A stretch of 64,000 nucleotides of DNA from Apoderus coryli. Its lineage: Eukaryota > Arthropoda > Insecta > Coleoptera > Attelabidae. Each line of letters starts with the position of its first letter. Position 1 is the first letter of the stretch. Made by a program: the position numbers and the translations under genes. Under the pieces are notes generated by a model. The model was not told the DNA's origin, searched no databases, and saw only the letters and a program-made list of their open reading frames with translations. Positions 1 to 12,063 of the stretch are shown in pieces. The DNA lies in contig OU452209.1 in NCBI GenBank assembly GCA_911728435.2, positions 11,142,869-11,206,868 on the forward strand, read 5' to 3'.

Positions 1-1140
1 AAAGATATATAAAAAGAAAAAATAAACTTATCTAATATGATACAATTTAACATAACTTTAAAAAACATTTTTTTTTTTCATAAAATAGTAAGTTGGACGT
101 TAAACTTAAATATCAATAAGTTGACGAAAATTAGTGTATGTTTTCCAGACTTCAATAGAATTTGCGACTGATATATTATTTGTCTTAGTGAGTTTTTCCG
201 ATTGTTGATTTTGCCACTGACGACGGGACTTGTCTAGTTCCGAAACATGTCTGGCTGATAAATTTCATTCTATTAAACTTATTTTGTGGAGATTTATTCG
301 AACACTAAAATTATTCTCCACTTATAAGAATGGACTAATTTTTCAACTAATTAATAATTTACAAAATGAATCAAAAACAGTTGAGTATCACAACGTTAAT
401 TAAACAAATTTGTGGAGGGAACTTGCTATATAAATGCACATTCCCCATTTTGTAAACGCTTTAGAAATAATTATTCAATCTTACTTTAAGCAGTACAGTA
501 ATACCTGCAAATGCTCTTTTTATTGAAACTGAATTATATTTCAATAAAAGTAATAAAAAATAAGAATTATTGAAGATATGCTTTTGTGTGTATGTACGAA
601 CCATCTAATACTAATAATTAAGAGTGAAAATTATTGTAGAAATGTGTATCGTCATTTGGAGTGAAATTTCTCAAATATATGTATTGTTATATTTTCCAAA
701 ATATAATATAAAAAAATATTAATTAATAGGTAGGTTATATGGGGGGATCTTAAAATAAAAAATAATAATGATACTAAATAATATCTAAATTGAGTGTTTA
801 GAAGTCACAAAACTCCGAAATATTGTTAAACTGTTATGGGGCGAGTTTGTTCAGACCTATTTAAATGCATAAAATTCAAGTAGGTAATAATATGAGTGAT
901 CAATGTGTCCCTTGTTCTACGTTAACTACTTTAAAAGTTGTAGCGTTTTATATATTTTTGGGTGAAAATGTTCACAAAGAGATTCGTCAGTCATTAAACA
1001 TTGTTTAATTGACCGTAACTGGTTCTTTTTCAGAAAAAAAAAAACAAAACATCGTAAAAACAACTCATTTATTTAAAAAAACACCATAGCCTAAAATGTT
1101 TGAGATCTAAACAAAATAAAATCAATTTTTGATAAATAAA
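1..1140. other. AT-rich upstream DNA, no gene seen
   Basis: Very AT-rich sequence with homopolymer runs and no open reading frame that looks coding. No transposon motif was recognised on either strand. Confidence 0.6.
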
Positions 1141-1146
1141 ACGTCT

Positions 1147-1167
1147 TATATATATATATATATATAT
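1147..1167. repeat. (TA)n microsatellite
   Basis: About ten uninterrupted TA units. Short reading frames that cross it on both strands owe their YIYIYI runs to this repeat and are not genes. Confidence 0.9.
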
Positions 1168-1189
1168 GTTAAATTCAGGATGGGGTTGT

Positions 1190-1231
1190 TGCCAGGCATG
1201 TTTCGAAAAGACTATTCCATCATCAGTGGCA
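1190..1231 (-). other. Hammerhead-like structured motif, site 1
   Basis: On the minus strand the order is stem arm TGCCA, CTGATGA, one extra T, a short hairpin (GGAA...TTTTC), GAAA, then the complementary arm TGGCA. This is the order of a hammerhead ribozyme core, but with one extra base after CTGATGA. The position equivalent to 16.1 is C, not the U expected in an active ribozyme. Related sites lie at 12711, 14715, 58225 and in both arms of the inverted repeat at 9903-10985. Confidence 0.4.
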
Positions 1232-1575
1232 TGACATACAAACTGACGTACCTGACATACATTTTTTTTAAACTCCTTCTTTCTAAATTTCTTCAACATT
1301 TTTACAAAACAATATACACTTTTGAATTCCTAAGCAGTGCCAGAATTCACTGGTCCTGGAAGAACATCAGCAATATACAATTCGGGTAGAATTACTACAT
1401 TTACTTACAATTTTTTAGGGTTTGAAAAGTCAAATCTCTGCAAAATAAATATCGGATAAACATATCGCCACTATGTCCCTATATAAATCAGGCGTATGGT
1501 TTTCAATCATGATTTTTGAATAATTTTATTTTGTAGAATTTGCAACTTATTAAAATAGAACATATGAAATAAAAT

Positions 1576-1764
1576 AAACTAAATTCTTAAAATCAACTTG
1601 ACGGTCAAACACATAATATCTATTATTATTTAAAATTATAATAATTTAAAATGTACAACATTATTAAGGATAACGTTATTACGTTGTTAAGTAAAACTTA
1701 ATGTTGTACATTTTAAATAATAATAATATATGTTGTCGTCAAGTTGATTTTAAGAATTTAGTTT
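1576..1764. repeat. Hairpin repeat (MITE-like), 28-bp terminal arms
   Basis: The left arm at 1576-1603 is the reverse complement of 1737-1764. Inside, a second pair (ATGTACAACATTA and its complement) extends the fold, so nearly the whole 189 bp can form one hairpin. There is no coding capacity. This is typical of a non-autonomous foldback element; the superfamily is unknown. Confidence 0.8.
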
Positions 1765-2777
1765 TTTTTTTGTAGTCCATAAGTGTCGTAGATATAATAA
1801 CAACTAATTTTAAGTATTTAATTTCGAATAAACGAAGAGTTTAAAAAGGATGGGTAATAGATCCACCGCACTATGTATCAGTCAAATCTGCCGTAAATTC
1901 GTTTTCGTTTATTTAATATATTTTTATTAATTTATCTAAAGAAATCGGTCTATTAGTTGGTTTTTTGTTTCTGGGCCCACTACAAATTTTTACCAATAAC
2001 AACATTCTTGTTACAAGTGCAGTTTTCTCTAGATACAAGTGGTCGTCATCCAGTTGTCATTGGTTAATTTCAGTTTATTTCAGATTCACAACACAGTCTT
2101 TAATTAATTTAAGCGATTAATTTCACACCATATCAATCTCATTCCATCGTATAAAACGTTAAAATATGAAGAGCACTGTATATCAAAGCTTGGCAGCGTG
2201 AAGTATAATAATAACAACGCATCGAGATTCATCAGTCAGTATTTTCATAAAATATTAAAAAAAAACTGATTTGATTTTGACTTACCTATATATGTACTCG
2301 TACCAGACAAAGTGCTGATATTCATTTTTACTTAGAAAACATGATAATCCCTATTATATAATATTAATTATATTCTGATTGTCTTGAAAAATACACAGAC
2401 GTTATATAGGTTTCACCGCGCACACGAGATTCGTCCATTATTCTACTACAGTTATTGGCGCCAAATTCAAATTTAAAATACTTGATTTAATCTCACCCGG
2501 AAGAACAATTTCATCCCAAATGACGGTAGCTAATTTTTTTCGTATTAAGTCATTAAATGGTTTTTAAAATAATTGAATAGTATATAACGACCAAATATGA
2601 AATTGAGTACAAACAGGTCTATAATTTGAAATCCCTATTTGACGGTATTAAAAGACTTCAAAAAATTATTGACATTTTTTTATCAAATTGCTGTGTAAAC
2701 CCAAACATATGACTATACATTAACACGACCCACATCATCACCTTTCTCCCTAATGACACCTGATCCAAATTTATTAA
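1765..2777. other. AT-rich upstream DNA, nothing recognised
   Basis: Non-coding by inspection. It contains isolated CCAAT-like motifs (for example near 2058) but nothing that can be assigned. Confidence 0.5.
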
Positions 2778-3318
2778 TTAAATACATTGCCTAATAACAC
2801 ACCTACACAAAACACCTGAAGTTCCCGCTGCATTATCATATCCATGGACACAAAATACCTGGGTTCCCATTGGTTGCGACCTCTTGACGGTTGCCATGAT
2901 CGCTGTAGCGCTCGTCCATTGGCCGATTCCCATGACAACTGGAAATGTTATGGCTCCGCCTCCTACCGGTAGAGAGGATTTTGGCAACTGCCTGTTTTTA
3001 TCCTTTAATAGCATTCGACTATCAGTAAGAAAAACTTGTTATCAGTATGTACTCAGATAGCAGAAGGTACAAACAACAAGCGTAGATCTGTTTTCGGTTT
3101 GTATTTTGTTGCAAAGGATTATTTGTGATACAGGTACATAAACCTATCACTTTTAATTTTACTGCGCGACGGTTAAAACAATTCTTACTTTTTTTGGAGT
3201 AGTTTGTGTTCGTGATTTAGTGCTATACGCATAAACATTTAGTGACTTTTAAGAACTGTTTTTGTGATTAGTGTTTTGTGTTTTTAACAATTAATAAGTT
3301 TTTAAATACAGCTCCAAC
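2778..3318 (+). promoter_or_regulatory. cad: Presumed cad promoter and 5' UTR
   Basis: A block at about 2815-3000 is clearly GC-richer than its surroundings and carries two inverted CCAAT boxes (ATTGG at 2869-2873 and 2918-2922) about 400-450 bp before the cad start codon. No convincing TATA box was seen. The transcription start cannot be placed; any 5' UTR would lie in about 3000-3318. The promoter role is inferred from position and base composition only. Confidence 0.45.
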
Positions 3319-3793
3319 ATGAGTATGGTATATTATAATCAGATGTACCGTCAGCATCAAGGTGTTCCATCAGGAGGAACCACAAATACACATTTTGCAC
3401 ACCAAGCCAACAATCAATTGCACCCAACATGGTACAGTGCCCATCATCAGAATGGGCCTATGCCTACGCCGCCGGCGGCATTTCTACCGCAAGAGGAGCC
3501 CCAGATCTGGCATCATGCAAATCCACATGCTGGGATCTTTCCATATCCTTATGAGGATTACATGCATGCAAATATACCGGCGTTACAGCAGTCGTCGCAG
3601 GGGGATGGGGGTAGTGAAGGGCAGTTGCCCTCGCCGCCTACTACGGCATCGGGTAGTGAAATGTCGAGCCCGGGTGCTCCAAGTGGACAGGGGTCTCCGC
3701 TACAACCGCATATGCAGTTGGCAAAGCCACAACCGGCTAGGAGTCCATATGAGTGGATGAAGAAGAGCTCACATTTAACACAACCAAATCCTG
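3319..3793 (+). CDS. cad: caudal homeobox protein, coding exon 1 (residues 1-158)
   Basis: This exon encodes the N-terminal part of Caudal, the ParaHox transcription factor (Cdx family) that acts in the nucleus to pattern the posterior body and gut of insects. The start at 3319 gives MSMVYYNQMYRQHQ, which resembles the conserved start of Caudal proteins. The middle is low-complexity and rich in His, Pro, Ser and Gln. Residues 142-149 (SPYEWMKK) are the hexapeptide (YPWM-like) motif that contacts the Extradenticle/Pbx cofactor in this family. The exon ends at 3793 before a consensus donor GTAAGT, leaving a phase-1 codon that exon 2 completes as Gly. A shorter reading frame in another phase over the same bases is a shadow. 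Confidence 0.93.
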
Positions 3794-4489
3794 GTAAGTT
3801 TTTGATATATAAGAAACCTTCTCCTACTATTCTAGAATTCTGTCATGTTTGTAGGCCCCATTATACTCGTAAACACGTTTTTCTAAGTATATCATGTAGG
3901 TACTTAAACCGTTGTGTTGACTATTTTTAATACAATAATATTAGACTGAGGAACATATATAATTTACATCAGCCCGTCAACTTTGGCCGTCCATGAAAGT
4001 TTAACTCGGTTAATTCAGATAAAGACTGAAAAACTGTATAGGCACGAATATTTATCAAAAATTTTATTAATTTTTTCTAAACGCTATTTTCTTCCGATAT
4101 TAATAAGACTCTATAGTGGAATATTTCAGCCATTTAGAATAAATGGAAATAACCTTCAACAGTTTTGGCATTTGGTATTCTATGACAATAACATTTAAAT
4201 TATTGGGAACATTGAAAATCAAGATTTTAATGCCGATCAAGTAAAATTATATTAAATCGATAGCCGAGAAAACTTTTCTTAATTAATGTCCTGGTAAAAA
4301 CGGTGGCTTTTGCAGGTTTTAAATTTCGGATCTCCGTATATCATATCATTCCATAATAAAGTAATAAATCTCCTCAAAATAAAGGGCAATCAAGTCTAAA
4401 ACGTACTGAATTATTGTAATTACTGATATACAACAAATATTAAAAACAAGATAATTATTATTCGATCGTCTTGCTCCAATTTTTCTATA

Positions 4490-4646
4490 TAAAAAGAGTA
4501 TGAAATACAAACATTTTTTTGTTATTACGTCGAAAAAACTATACGCCCGCTTACGGGGGCCCTGAGAGCAGACTCCGATTTCACAAACATTAATTTAAGT
4601 ATTGCTATTTTTCGACGTAATTAACAAAAAATTTTTACTCTTTTTA
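4490..4646. repeat. Hairpin repeat (MITE-like), about 157 bp
   Basis: The left arm from TAAAAAGAGTA, containing TTACGTCGAAAAA, is matched in reverse complement by the arm ending at 4646. The loop is GC-rich and contains a smaller palindrome (CGCCCGCTTACGGGGGC). Non-coding; a foldback element of unknown superfamily. Confidence 0.7.
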
Positions 4647-4854
4647 TTTTGATTATCATTTAAAATAACGAAGCTAACGGGGAACAACTATGAACCTCTC
4701 TGTACCGACCGAAAAAAAAAAGTACCTAGCATGTTGTATTCAAAAAAATAGTTAGATATTATTATATCGCTAGGATGATTTAGAATTATATTTCTGTTCG
4801 GCGCCAAATATTTAAAGTTAATTTTGCGCTTGCAAAAACATGAGATGAGAGTTT

Positions 4855-5300
4855 TTTTTATAGAATTGTAGATCAGACACTAGTGTCTCTTAATACCCAC
4901 TAGATTTGAAATACTGAGGACTTTCAATGATGCTTACTAGAGTTTTCAGCAGTATTTTTGAACTCCATGATGTTAGTTTGCTAACAAATTGTAACAATTT
5001 CTACAGACAATAATTACAAGATGGCTCTGATCTATTTACTGAAATTAAATCTTTAAAATTATATGATTTACAGGTAAAAGATCCCTTTTCAATTTTACGG
5101 TTCATCCTACAAAATCATTTAATAGCAACATTCCCAAATGTCTCGGTGGGCTTAAAAATTCTCTGCAGAGATCATTTATAAAATTAAAAATAATACAAAA
5201 TTACTTACAAGAAAGATTATCCGATCGAGAAATTAAGTATAGCTATTGAACAAGACATCCTTGAGAAAATTTGCATCTGCAAAATGCCGGAAAGTTTAAT
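4855..5300 (+). pseudogene. hAT transposase relic, C-terminal dimerisation region
   Basis: Read across frameshifts, the + strand gives a segment like the hAT-family C-terminus: DPFSILRFILQNHL then FPNVSVGLKILC, followed in another frame by FIKLKIIQNYLQERLSD. In intact hAT or ZMYM-like proteins this is the pattern of a conserved alpha-helical dimerisation domain. A weaker match upstream covers 4855-5010. It is broken by stops and at least two frameshifts, and the catalytic core is absent. A relic of the other end of such a protein lies at 38820-39440 in the opposite orientation. Confidence 0.65.
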
Positions 5301-5917
5301 TTATTTAAGACTGAATATGGTGACGTATGTATACCGAGGTTTTTCTTTTCCTTAGAATTAGAGAAACACTGTATTTTTTTTTTGTTTAATTTTGGATTAT
5401 TATCTTTTAAGACTGAGATACCAAAGGTTTGACCTTATTTTTGTTTGTGTTTTGTTTTTTATGGAATACCTAATTGCCAGTTTTATTTCGCACGCGGGCG
5501 CTCCTGCCTGTTGTCCAACATTTTAAACCTAATTTTTACAATAAACAAATACTAGGGCCGCGGTAAATAAAAAGTATATTTTATGTAGGCTACGTTCAAT
5601 GCGACGTCAACATACTTTTGAAAGCGAAGCTTTCCCAAACAGAATGCATTCAGCAAGTCGTGCCTTGGTATGTCTTAAAAAAATAGATTCATAGCGTGGT
5701 GTTTTTCTAAAGTTAATGTCGATGTTTGTTGAAAATGTTGAATAATCAAGAATCACATATGAATATATCCGGAGGATGTCCAAGTTATATTGACGCAAAA
5801 CGCCATACTCTGTTGTGCTGCAAGCATAATGGTGCTTCTAAATTTCTAAGTTGTACGAATTTCTAGGAATATACCATACCTACATAAATTGATTTTTAAA
5901 AAAAATTAAACTGCACT
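5301..5917. other. AT-rich intron DNA, nothing recognised
   Basis: The only open frame (5607-5798, minus) shows no family motif. Confidence 0.45.
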
Positions 5918-6250
5918 TTGGGCATCGTGTCGGGCTTATTTTTAAAATATTCTGTAGCATTGATAAGTCTTTGCAATAACTCAGCTTCGGTAGAGATGAG
6001 AGCAGCTTTTGATATAAGAGCGCCCCACAGGAAAAAGGCCAGAGGCGTTAAATCGGGTGATCTTGCTGGAGAATTTACGGGTGCATCGTTGCCTCTTCCA
6101 ATCCATTTATTAGGATTGGGTAAAGTGTTTTATATATGAAGAGTACATAGTTCTCCCCATTTAAACGATTTGGAATTACAACTGGTCCAATGATGAAATT
6201 ATTATTATAATAATCCATGCTGGAAATGTTTCTCCCCGAAGGCATGAAGA
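5918..6250 (-). pseudogene. mariner-like transposase relic
   Basis: The minus strand reads NKWIGRGNDAP, then ARSPDLTPLAFFLWG, the signature around the last catalytic acidic residue of many arthropod Tc1/mariner-like transposases (usual form WIGRG...WPPRSPDLTPLDFFLWG). The D of LDFF is replaced by A. Upstream (6150-6240) shifted frames give NPHAFGEKHFQHG and IIGPVVIPNRLNGENYV, also typical of the family. Several frameshifts and stops make it dead. Confidence 0.75.
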
Positions 6251-7276
6251 TCATCGCATGATCGTTATGTAAATTTCTAATTACCGAACTCGTTAACGTA
6301 ACTCCTCGGTAAATACATTTTTCTTATGAAAGTTTGCCCTTAGGCTATAAAATGTCTCAAATTTACTACCTGTTCGTGAAAAACCAGAGTATAATTTTAA
6401 TCCTGCATCCTCAATACGTATATACCTACTTAGATACCTACCTAATACCTATAATATAAATAACAAATTCATATCTGTGCATTTTGTTTCTATAATAATT
6501 TGTTTTTAGACGTGTACATGCTGTGCGTCTGCTGGGCTTTTTTATTCCAATGATAAATAAATATTAAAATATTTACAAATCTTTACTGAAAAGAGATTTT
6601 CGTTCAATATATACTTTAGAACGGACGTCTGCTTTAACGAGTACTCCTTTATCTTTGGTAAACGCTGATAAGATAGGACGGAACAAACATTTCTTGTAGC
6701 ATTTCATACCGTAAATTAATATTGTTAATTATTTCAATTCGCTTATATACAATATCTATATGTATCAGCAGAAGATCGACCAATTTTTACCTTGACAAAA
6801 TATGATTTCATGCTCACGACACTGCTATAAAAGGTATAAGGAACGATATAAAGATTGCGACACAGAACTCAATTTGTCACCGTGAAGTCGAATTGAGTTA
6901 TATTGTTTTTACGCTTCACCTATTTTGAAGTTCCCTGAGGCGATGGAAGTCTGTCTGTCTGTGGGTATATTTGTGTGTCTGTATATGTATTCTTCCACGA
7001 TAGCGCCTAAACGCTTGAACTAATTGAGCTAAATTTTGGTACCTATATGAGTTTGGGACAGTCCTAGGATGAAGCCATTAGATTTTGGTTGAAATCGCTT
7101 AAGCTTTCTGATAGGGACACAACCACTAAATTTTCCTATATCAGTAGGGGTCGAGTGATACATCATTTTAAAGCATTTATCATCTGCTTTAGAGTGATAA
7201 GTCATTTTTGATATTTGCCCCCATAATTCTCTTGAAAATAGCGTTTAAAATGTCACCAGTGAATTATTTGGAACGT
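6251..7276. other. AT-rich intron DNA with a possible interspersed repeat
   Basis: Mostly AT-rich and non-coding. Around 6930-7100 there is a more balanced stretch with GTCTGTCTGTCTGT and TGTATTCTTCCACGATAGCG, a style often seen in insect interspersed repeats, but I cannot name the family. Confidence 0.35.
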
Positions 7277-8103
7277 ATATAGGGTTAGTAAATAAGTGCG
7301 ACAAACTTCAGGAGATAATTCTGCATGAAAACATAATGACAGTTTGCTATATAAACATAATATGTCCGCAAATGCTTCGTTTTGTTTGTTTTGTTAAAAA
7401 TTTTCTTAAAAACTGAAGATTTATTGATTGCTCTGAAACCGGTGGAGATATGCAAATGAAATTTAGGGGGTTTTAAGAGGTAGTTATTGCGCATTTTTTG
7501 ACATGTAATTAAGACTTTTATGTTCATCAGTGGCGTGCATACGGTAATGATCTCATTTTTTAAGAGAAAACAATGTTACGCTACTGGAATTTTTTCAAAT
7601 TAACTAAAAATCATTCTAGAATTCCTCGTTCAATTTGTGATAAAAAATCTCTCTTGCTTTTTTGTCGTAGGGGGCATCGTTTTTGTGCAAAAAAATAAAA
7701 CATCTTACCCCGTATTTTTCATTTCTTTAATACATTATCAAGAACTATCTAATACAATAAACGTTAAACCAAAACAGAGAAAATGACCTCCCTCAGACGC
7801 GACAGAAGATTCAATTCTTCGCCTCATTGATTGTCGTATTCGCGCAAATATTCCTGATGTATTTCTTATTGTTCCTCAGGTCTTCAATATTTTCGACGGG
7901 AGTGGTATAAACTAATGATTTTAGAAAACCCCAAATGCAAAAATCGTAAAGAATTTCAATCCGGCGATCGAGGAGGCCAATGTTCCGTACCACTCTACCT
8001 TAGCATTTGCGGACATGTGTTTATATAGCAAACTGTCATTATTTTTCCACACAGAATTACCTCTTGAAGTTGGTGGCACTTATTTACTAACACCCTGTAT
8101 ATA
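7277..8103 (-). mobile_element. Tc1/mariner-like element with ~100-bp terminal inverted repeats
   Basis: The first ~100 bp match the reverse complement of the last ~100 bp: both carry GGTTAGTAAATAAGTG-type sequence, then TAATGACAGTTTGCTATATAAACA and TCCGCAAATGCT. The right end has the common CACCCTGTATA terminus; the left end has decayed to TATATAGGGTTAG. It encloses a transposase relic at 7811-7993 on the minus strand. Length about 0.83 kb, so it is internally deleted relative to a full mariner-type element of about 1.3 kb. Confidence 0.75.
7811..7993 (-). pseudogene. mariner-like transposase C-terminal relic
   Basis: Residues FCIWGFLKSLVYTTPVENIE match the pattern D-F-F-x-W-G-[FY]-L-K...V-Y...P-x-x-[IL] that follows the third catalytic residue in arthropod mariner-like transposases. 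The preceding PPRSPDLT part is degraded. It sits inside the inverted-repeat element at 7277-8103. Confidence 0.65.
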
Positions 8104-8128
8104 TAACAAATAAAATACAATATTTATT

Positions 8129-8206
8129 ACCAGGTTTCTGTTGGGTCATTGGTAGGGCGTTCGCTTCTCATGCGGAAGGTTACGGGTTCGAGTCCTAGCT
8201 CTGGCA
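8129..8206 (+). other. tRNA-like sequence with A and B boxes
   Basis: Contains an A-box-like TGGGTCATTGG and a B-box GGGTTCGAGTCC at the usual spacing, an anticodon stem TTCGC/GCGGA closing a 7-base loop TTCTCAT (which would give CTC, Glu), and a partial acceptor stem CCAG/CTGG, followed by a run of T that could stop RNA polymerase III. The T stem pairs poorly and the acceptor stem is incomplete, so a pseudo-tRNA or the head of a tRNA-derived SINE is likelier than a working tRNA. Confidence 0.5.
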
Positions 8207-9902
8207 ATACTTTTTTTTATAATTTTTGAATAAAGTAGTTAGTTTGTTACGTTAGTTTATTGAAAATAATACAATAAATAATAATAATTATTATTAAAAT
8301 TCTGTTTCGTTACGCAGGTCATATATTTTAGATTATATTATAACTTGTTGGGAAAGTTTTGGGGTGACCCAACCGATTTTTTTAAATTGTCGACGCGCGA
8401 TTCGGTAACACTGTTCAGTTTCCAAAATTGATTATTGTAGAATTAATTTTAATCTTCAACTATGTTGTCCAACTTTTAACCATAAAAATTTGTGGACCAC
8501 CTAAGCATCTAATTTCTATTAAAACGAATAAATTAGTGTTTATATAATTTAAAATGTATATTTTTCATACTTTTAATTAATTTTCAGTTTAATATGTGCT
8601 TTTAATTCAAAACAAAAGTAAATCGTTAGTTGGCATAATTTTTTTAAGCTAATTAAGCGCCCATTTATTGCGGTTTGAAGATGTTAGGGTGCCCTCAGAT
8701 TTATGACAGTAAATGTCAACGGTAGGATATTATAAAAAGAAGCAAATGTCCTTTTATACTTTTATATTAGGTACTTTTTGAGAAAATTATAATGTAATTT
8801 CGGCGAAAACATAATAATAATCATCACTCTTAATTCAACTTTAACATCACCCAAGTTGTTTGATTTTTGGTCTTAGTTCATATTATGTACTTTTCACTTT
8901 TGAAAATTAAAAGTTTTAATAATTCAGGAGCTGCCTTTCTTGGTATATATAAATTATTTATAGGTATAGTTGTAAAATATTTGAACACCTTTAGACAAAA
9001 TACTATCAACATAGGTATAGGTAGGTATACATTAGATACCAGTATTTTGTAAGATATCTCTCTATTTTAGTAATGTTTAAAGAAGTCATTTTCACATTTT
9101 AACATGTATATATGTTGACAGCAAACACATTTTAATGTTTAATTAGTATCCATGTGTTTGAGAAGAGAGAAAAAAAAATAACACACATTTTTCCGTCCTT
9201 TCAAACAAACAGAAAATAAACTGATAAGGAATAAATTAGGACGATGTATTTTATATTTATGTAACATGGTTTTCCTTGTTTAATACCTGAATTATGTATT
9301 CTTCACATGGAATTTCATTGTGTGCTACAGTTTCTTTATTTGCTTTGATACTTCCGCAAGAAAGAAACTTGTATTTTATTGCAAGCAACTTTAATTGTCA
9401 AAATATTATAAATATATAGGGTGTTAAGTGCTTTTCTATGCAATGTTGCTATTTCAAAAAACAGTTAGCCTGTAACTGTTTATATATCTGGGCCTTCAGA
9501 TCGTCCAATCGTAGAGTTCTGTTTAATCGGTACTATCAACTTTGCTTGAAAAATAAAATGACAATATTTCACCGTTGTTAGGTGAAACTATAAGTCAATC
9601 TCTGTGTGCAGGTCAAAATGAATTGAAATTCCTCAACCATCAAAATTTTAGAGGTATATGTCTATTTATGTGCAAGTAAAATGAAGTTGTTATTACCGGA
9701 AATGGCACATATATCGCAATTTTATAGTCATAGATTGTATTAACCTGAGTAATTATTTAAATTTCAAAACAATCGTGTGGTTAGTTTTGTCAAAATGTCT
9801 AATGTACCATTGATCAACAATCAGCCTGTATATGAAACTAAACATAAAACAAAAAATTCAAAGTCTATTTTTGCAAAAAATTAAAGTTTTTAAATTCCAA
9901 AT
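8207..9902. other. AT-rich intron DNA, nothing recognised
   Basis: Low GC, no family motif in any frame by eye. The open frame at 8867-9052 shows no coding signature. Confidence 0.45.
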
Positions 9903-10985
9903 ATATATACACTGTGTCCAAGATAAGGATGGGATAGCATTGGAATCTTAGAATCGGTATCAGTTACAATGTTGGTTAATTTAGAGAAAAGTTGTACAAT
10001 TTAAACACCTTTTAAATGCTATTTTTAAAAGTAAACTAACTTTAGCCGTTCTCGAGAATTTTTTAAAATACGCTTTTTTTGCGATTTTACTTTTTCCTTA
10101 TTTCTGACATTGTTTCTACAGATATAAAAAAAATGAAAAGTACTTTTTAATTGTTACTTTTTAAGGAGAATAAGATAACGTTTACAAATTTTTCAATAAG
10201 ACGTTTCGTCTTTGAAAAACTATCATCAACTTGGTTTTTTTGAATACGGCCCTGGATTTTTATTGTCAAATTTAAAGCCATTTTCAATGAAAAAATAGGT
10301 GATATATTACATGTAATGGTTTAAACAAGGTTTCAATGTTTTTAGCTGTTATTTAGAAGTATTCAAGAAAAATCGCCATAGTTTGGCACTTATTTTGCGT
10401 AAAATATTTATCTGAGAAAGGTTTTTTTTATAACTTCAAAAATTTCAACGAAATTTAAAAAATCGCGTACAGAACAAAATGTTGTACTGAGACAGAAATA
10501 AATTGTCCAATAATACTTTAATAAATAAAATAATTTTAAATAACAGCTAAAATCACTGAAAACTTGTATAATCTCTTACATGTGATCTCCTATTTTTGAA
10601 TTAAAAATGGCTTTAAATTTAACAATAAAAAATAAAGGGCCGTATTTAAAAAAATCAAGTTGATGATGGGTTTTCAAAAACGAAACGTCTTAGTGAAAAT
10701 TTGTAGACGCTATATTTTTCTCCTCAAAAAGTAACAATGATAAAGTGTTCTTAATTTTTTTATATCTGTAAAAATAATGCCAGAAATAAATAAAAACTAA
10801 AATCGCAAAAAAATTGTTTTTTCAAAAATTCTCGAAAACTGCTAAAGTTAGTTAACTTTTGAAAATATTATTTAAAAGATGTTTAAATTGTACAACTTTT
10901 CTCTAATTTATCCGACCTTTTAACTCCTACCGTCTCCAAGATTCCAATGCTATGCCATTCTTATCTTGGACACAGTGTATATATA
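9903..10985. repeat. Large inverted repeat, two ~460-bp arms
   Basis: The left arm begins with ACACTGTGTCCAAGATAAG and the right arm ends with its reverse complement. The match continues inward imperfectly, through AAGACGTTTCGTC/GACGAAACGTCTT-like blocks, GGCCC...TTTTTATTGT, and AGCTGTTATTT near 10344 against AAATAACAGCT near 10540, leaving a loop of about 160 bp. No coding capacity. It is a foldback-type element or a head-to-head insertion of one repeat. Each arm holds one copy of the hammerhead-like motif. Confidence 0.85.
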
Positions 10986-12063
10986 CCTATACAAGATTAT
11001 CTGAAAAGTTATGTCAAAAATGAAAAGCCTTTAGCACAGCTCAAGATAAGACCAGTTCTTCAAATAAACAGTTGCTTTATTGGCTTTAAGTAAAATGAAA
11101 CGTAAGTCATAGTATAATTTCTAACTGACTTAATATAATCTATACAGGTATGGCTGAAAATGGACACCTTGACACACTACCCGATCGTAACAATTTAATC
11201 AATTTAAATAAGGGTATAGAAGAAGTGATTTATAACTACTAGTGCTGATTGTTCTCTATGAATTAGTTTAAAATCAATTAAGGGGCTATAGACTCGGATT
11301 TGAGTGACATTCATTTATATTATTTTGAGCTAAACTATATGCTGTTTCATATTCTATGTAATCTTTTTGGACTTATGAGCTCTAAGGCTAAGTAGTATTA
11401 ATATTTATAACAGATTTATAGTGGACACAAGTTGAACAGTACATGTTACAATAATTATTATTGTTACGCCGTACCTTATATACCTTAGTATTTATTTCTA
11501 TTTAATTGTTTACAATTTGCAGGATCATCGTCGAAATTAATTATAATTTACACACCTTACACTATATTTAGGTACTCGTACATTAAGTTCTATTTATTTT
11601 TATGCTCCATGTGCTTAATATTGTTTTTATGAAGTATTTTTATTGTCTAGTTGAGTTTATAAATTTTCTTTTATGAACTGTAATGCAACTATTTCTGGGT
11701 AATTAAAATGTTTATTAATTATATTATGCGCTATATTTTATTTATGTTGAATTACATTTATTTTATAAGTATAATAATTTATAAACTTATGTTGGTTATT
11801 ACAACCAAAGATTAATCTTTGTTATCACTACTTATTTACTTATTTTTTCTTTCGTTTTCTTGGATCTAATTCATCCAATTCTTTTTTATAGGTATGGGGT
11901 TCCATAAAATGTCCAAATTATTTTGATATTTAAACAATTTATTTCAACGTGAACTGAATATTTTTTATTATAGGGTACCTATAACGTTTTGATTGATTGT
12001 TATTGAAGCAATGTTACTTTCCTTTGATATCAAATTGTTTTTTAAAATTCTGTCAACTGTATA
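10986..12063. other. AT-rich intron DNA, nothing recognised
   Basis: Low-complexity AT-rich DNA without recognisable coding or transposon motif. Confidence 0.45.

Noticed and set aside
1069..1389. Overlapping open frames on both strands near the TA repeat
   Set aside because: Both rely on the (TA)n microsatellite and have no family motif.
3362..3760. 132-codon open frame overlapping cad exon 1
   Set aside because: It is a frame-shifted shadow of the Caudal exon; its residue composition is arbitrary and the real frame has the start, hexapeptide and matching splice phase.
8129..8206. A functional tRNA-Glu gene
   Set aside because: Acceptor and T stems pair poorly; kept only as a tRNA-like sequence.
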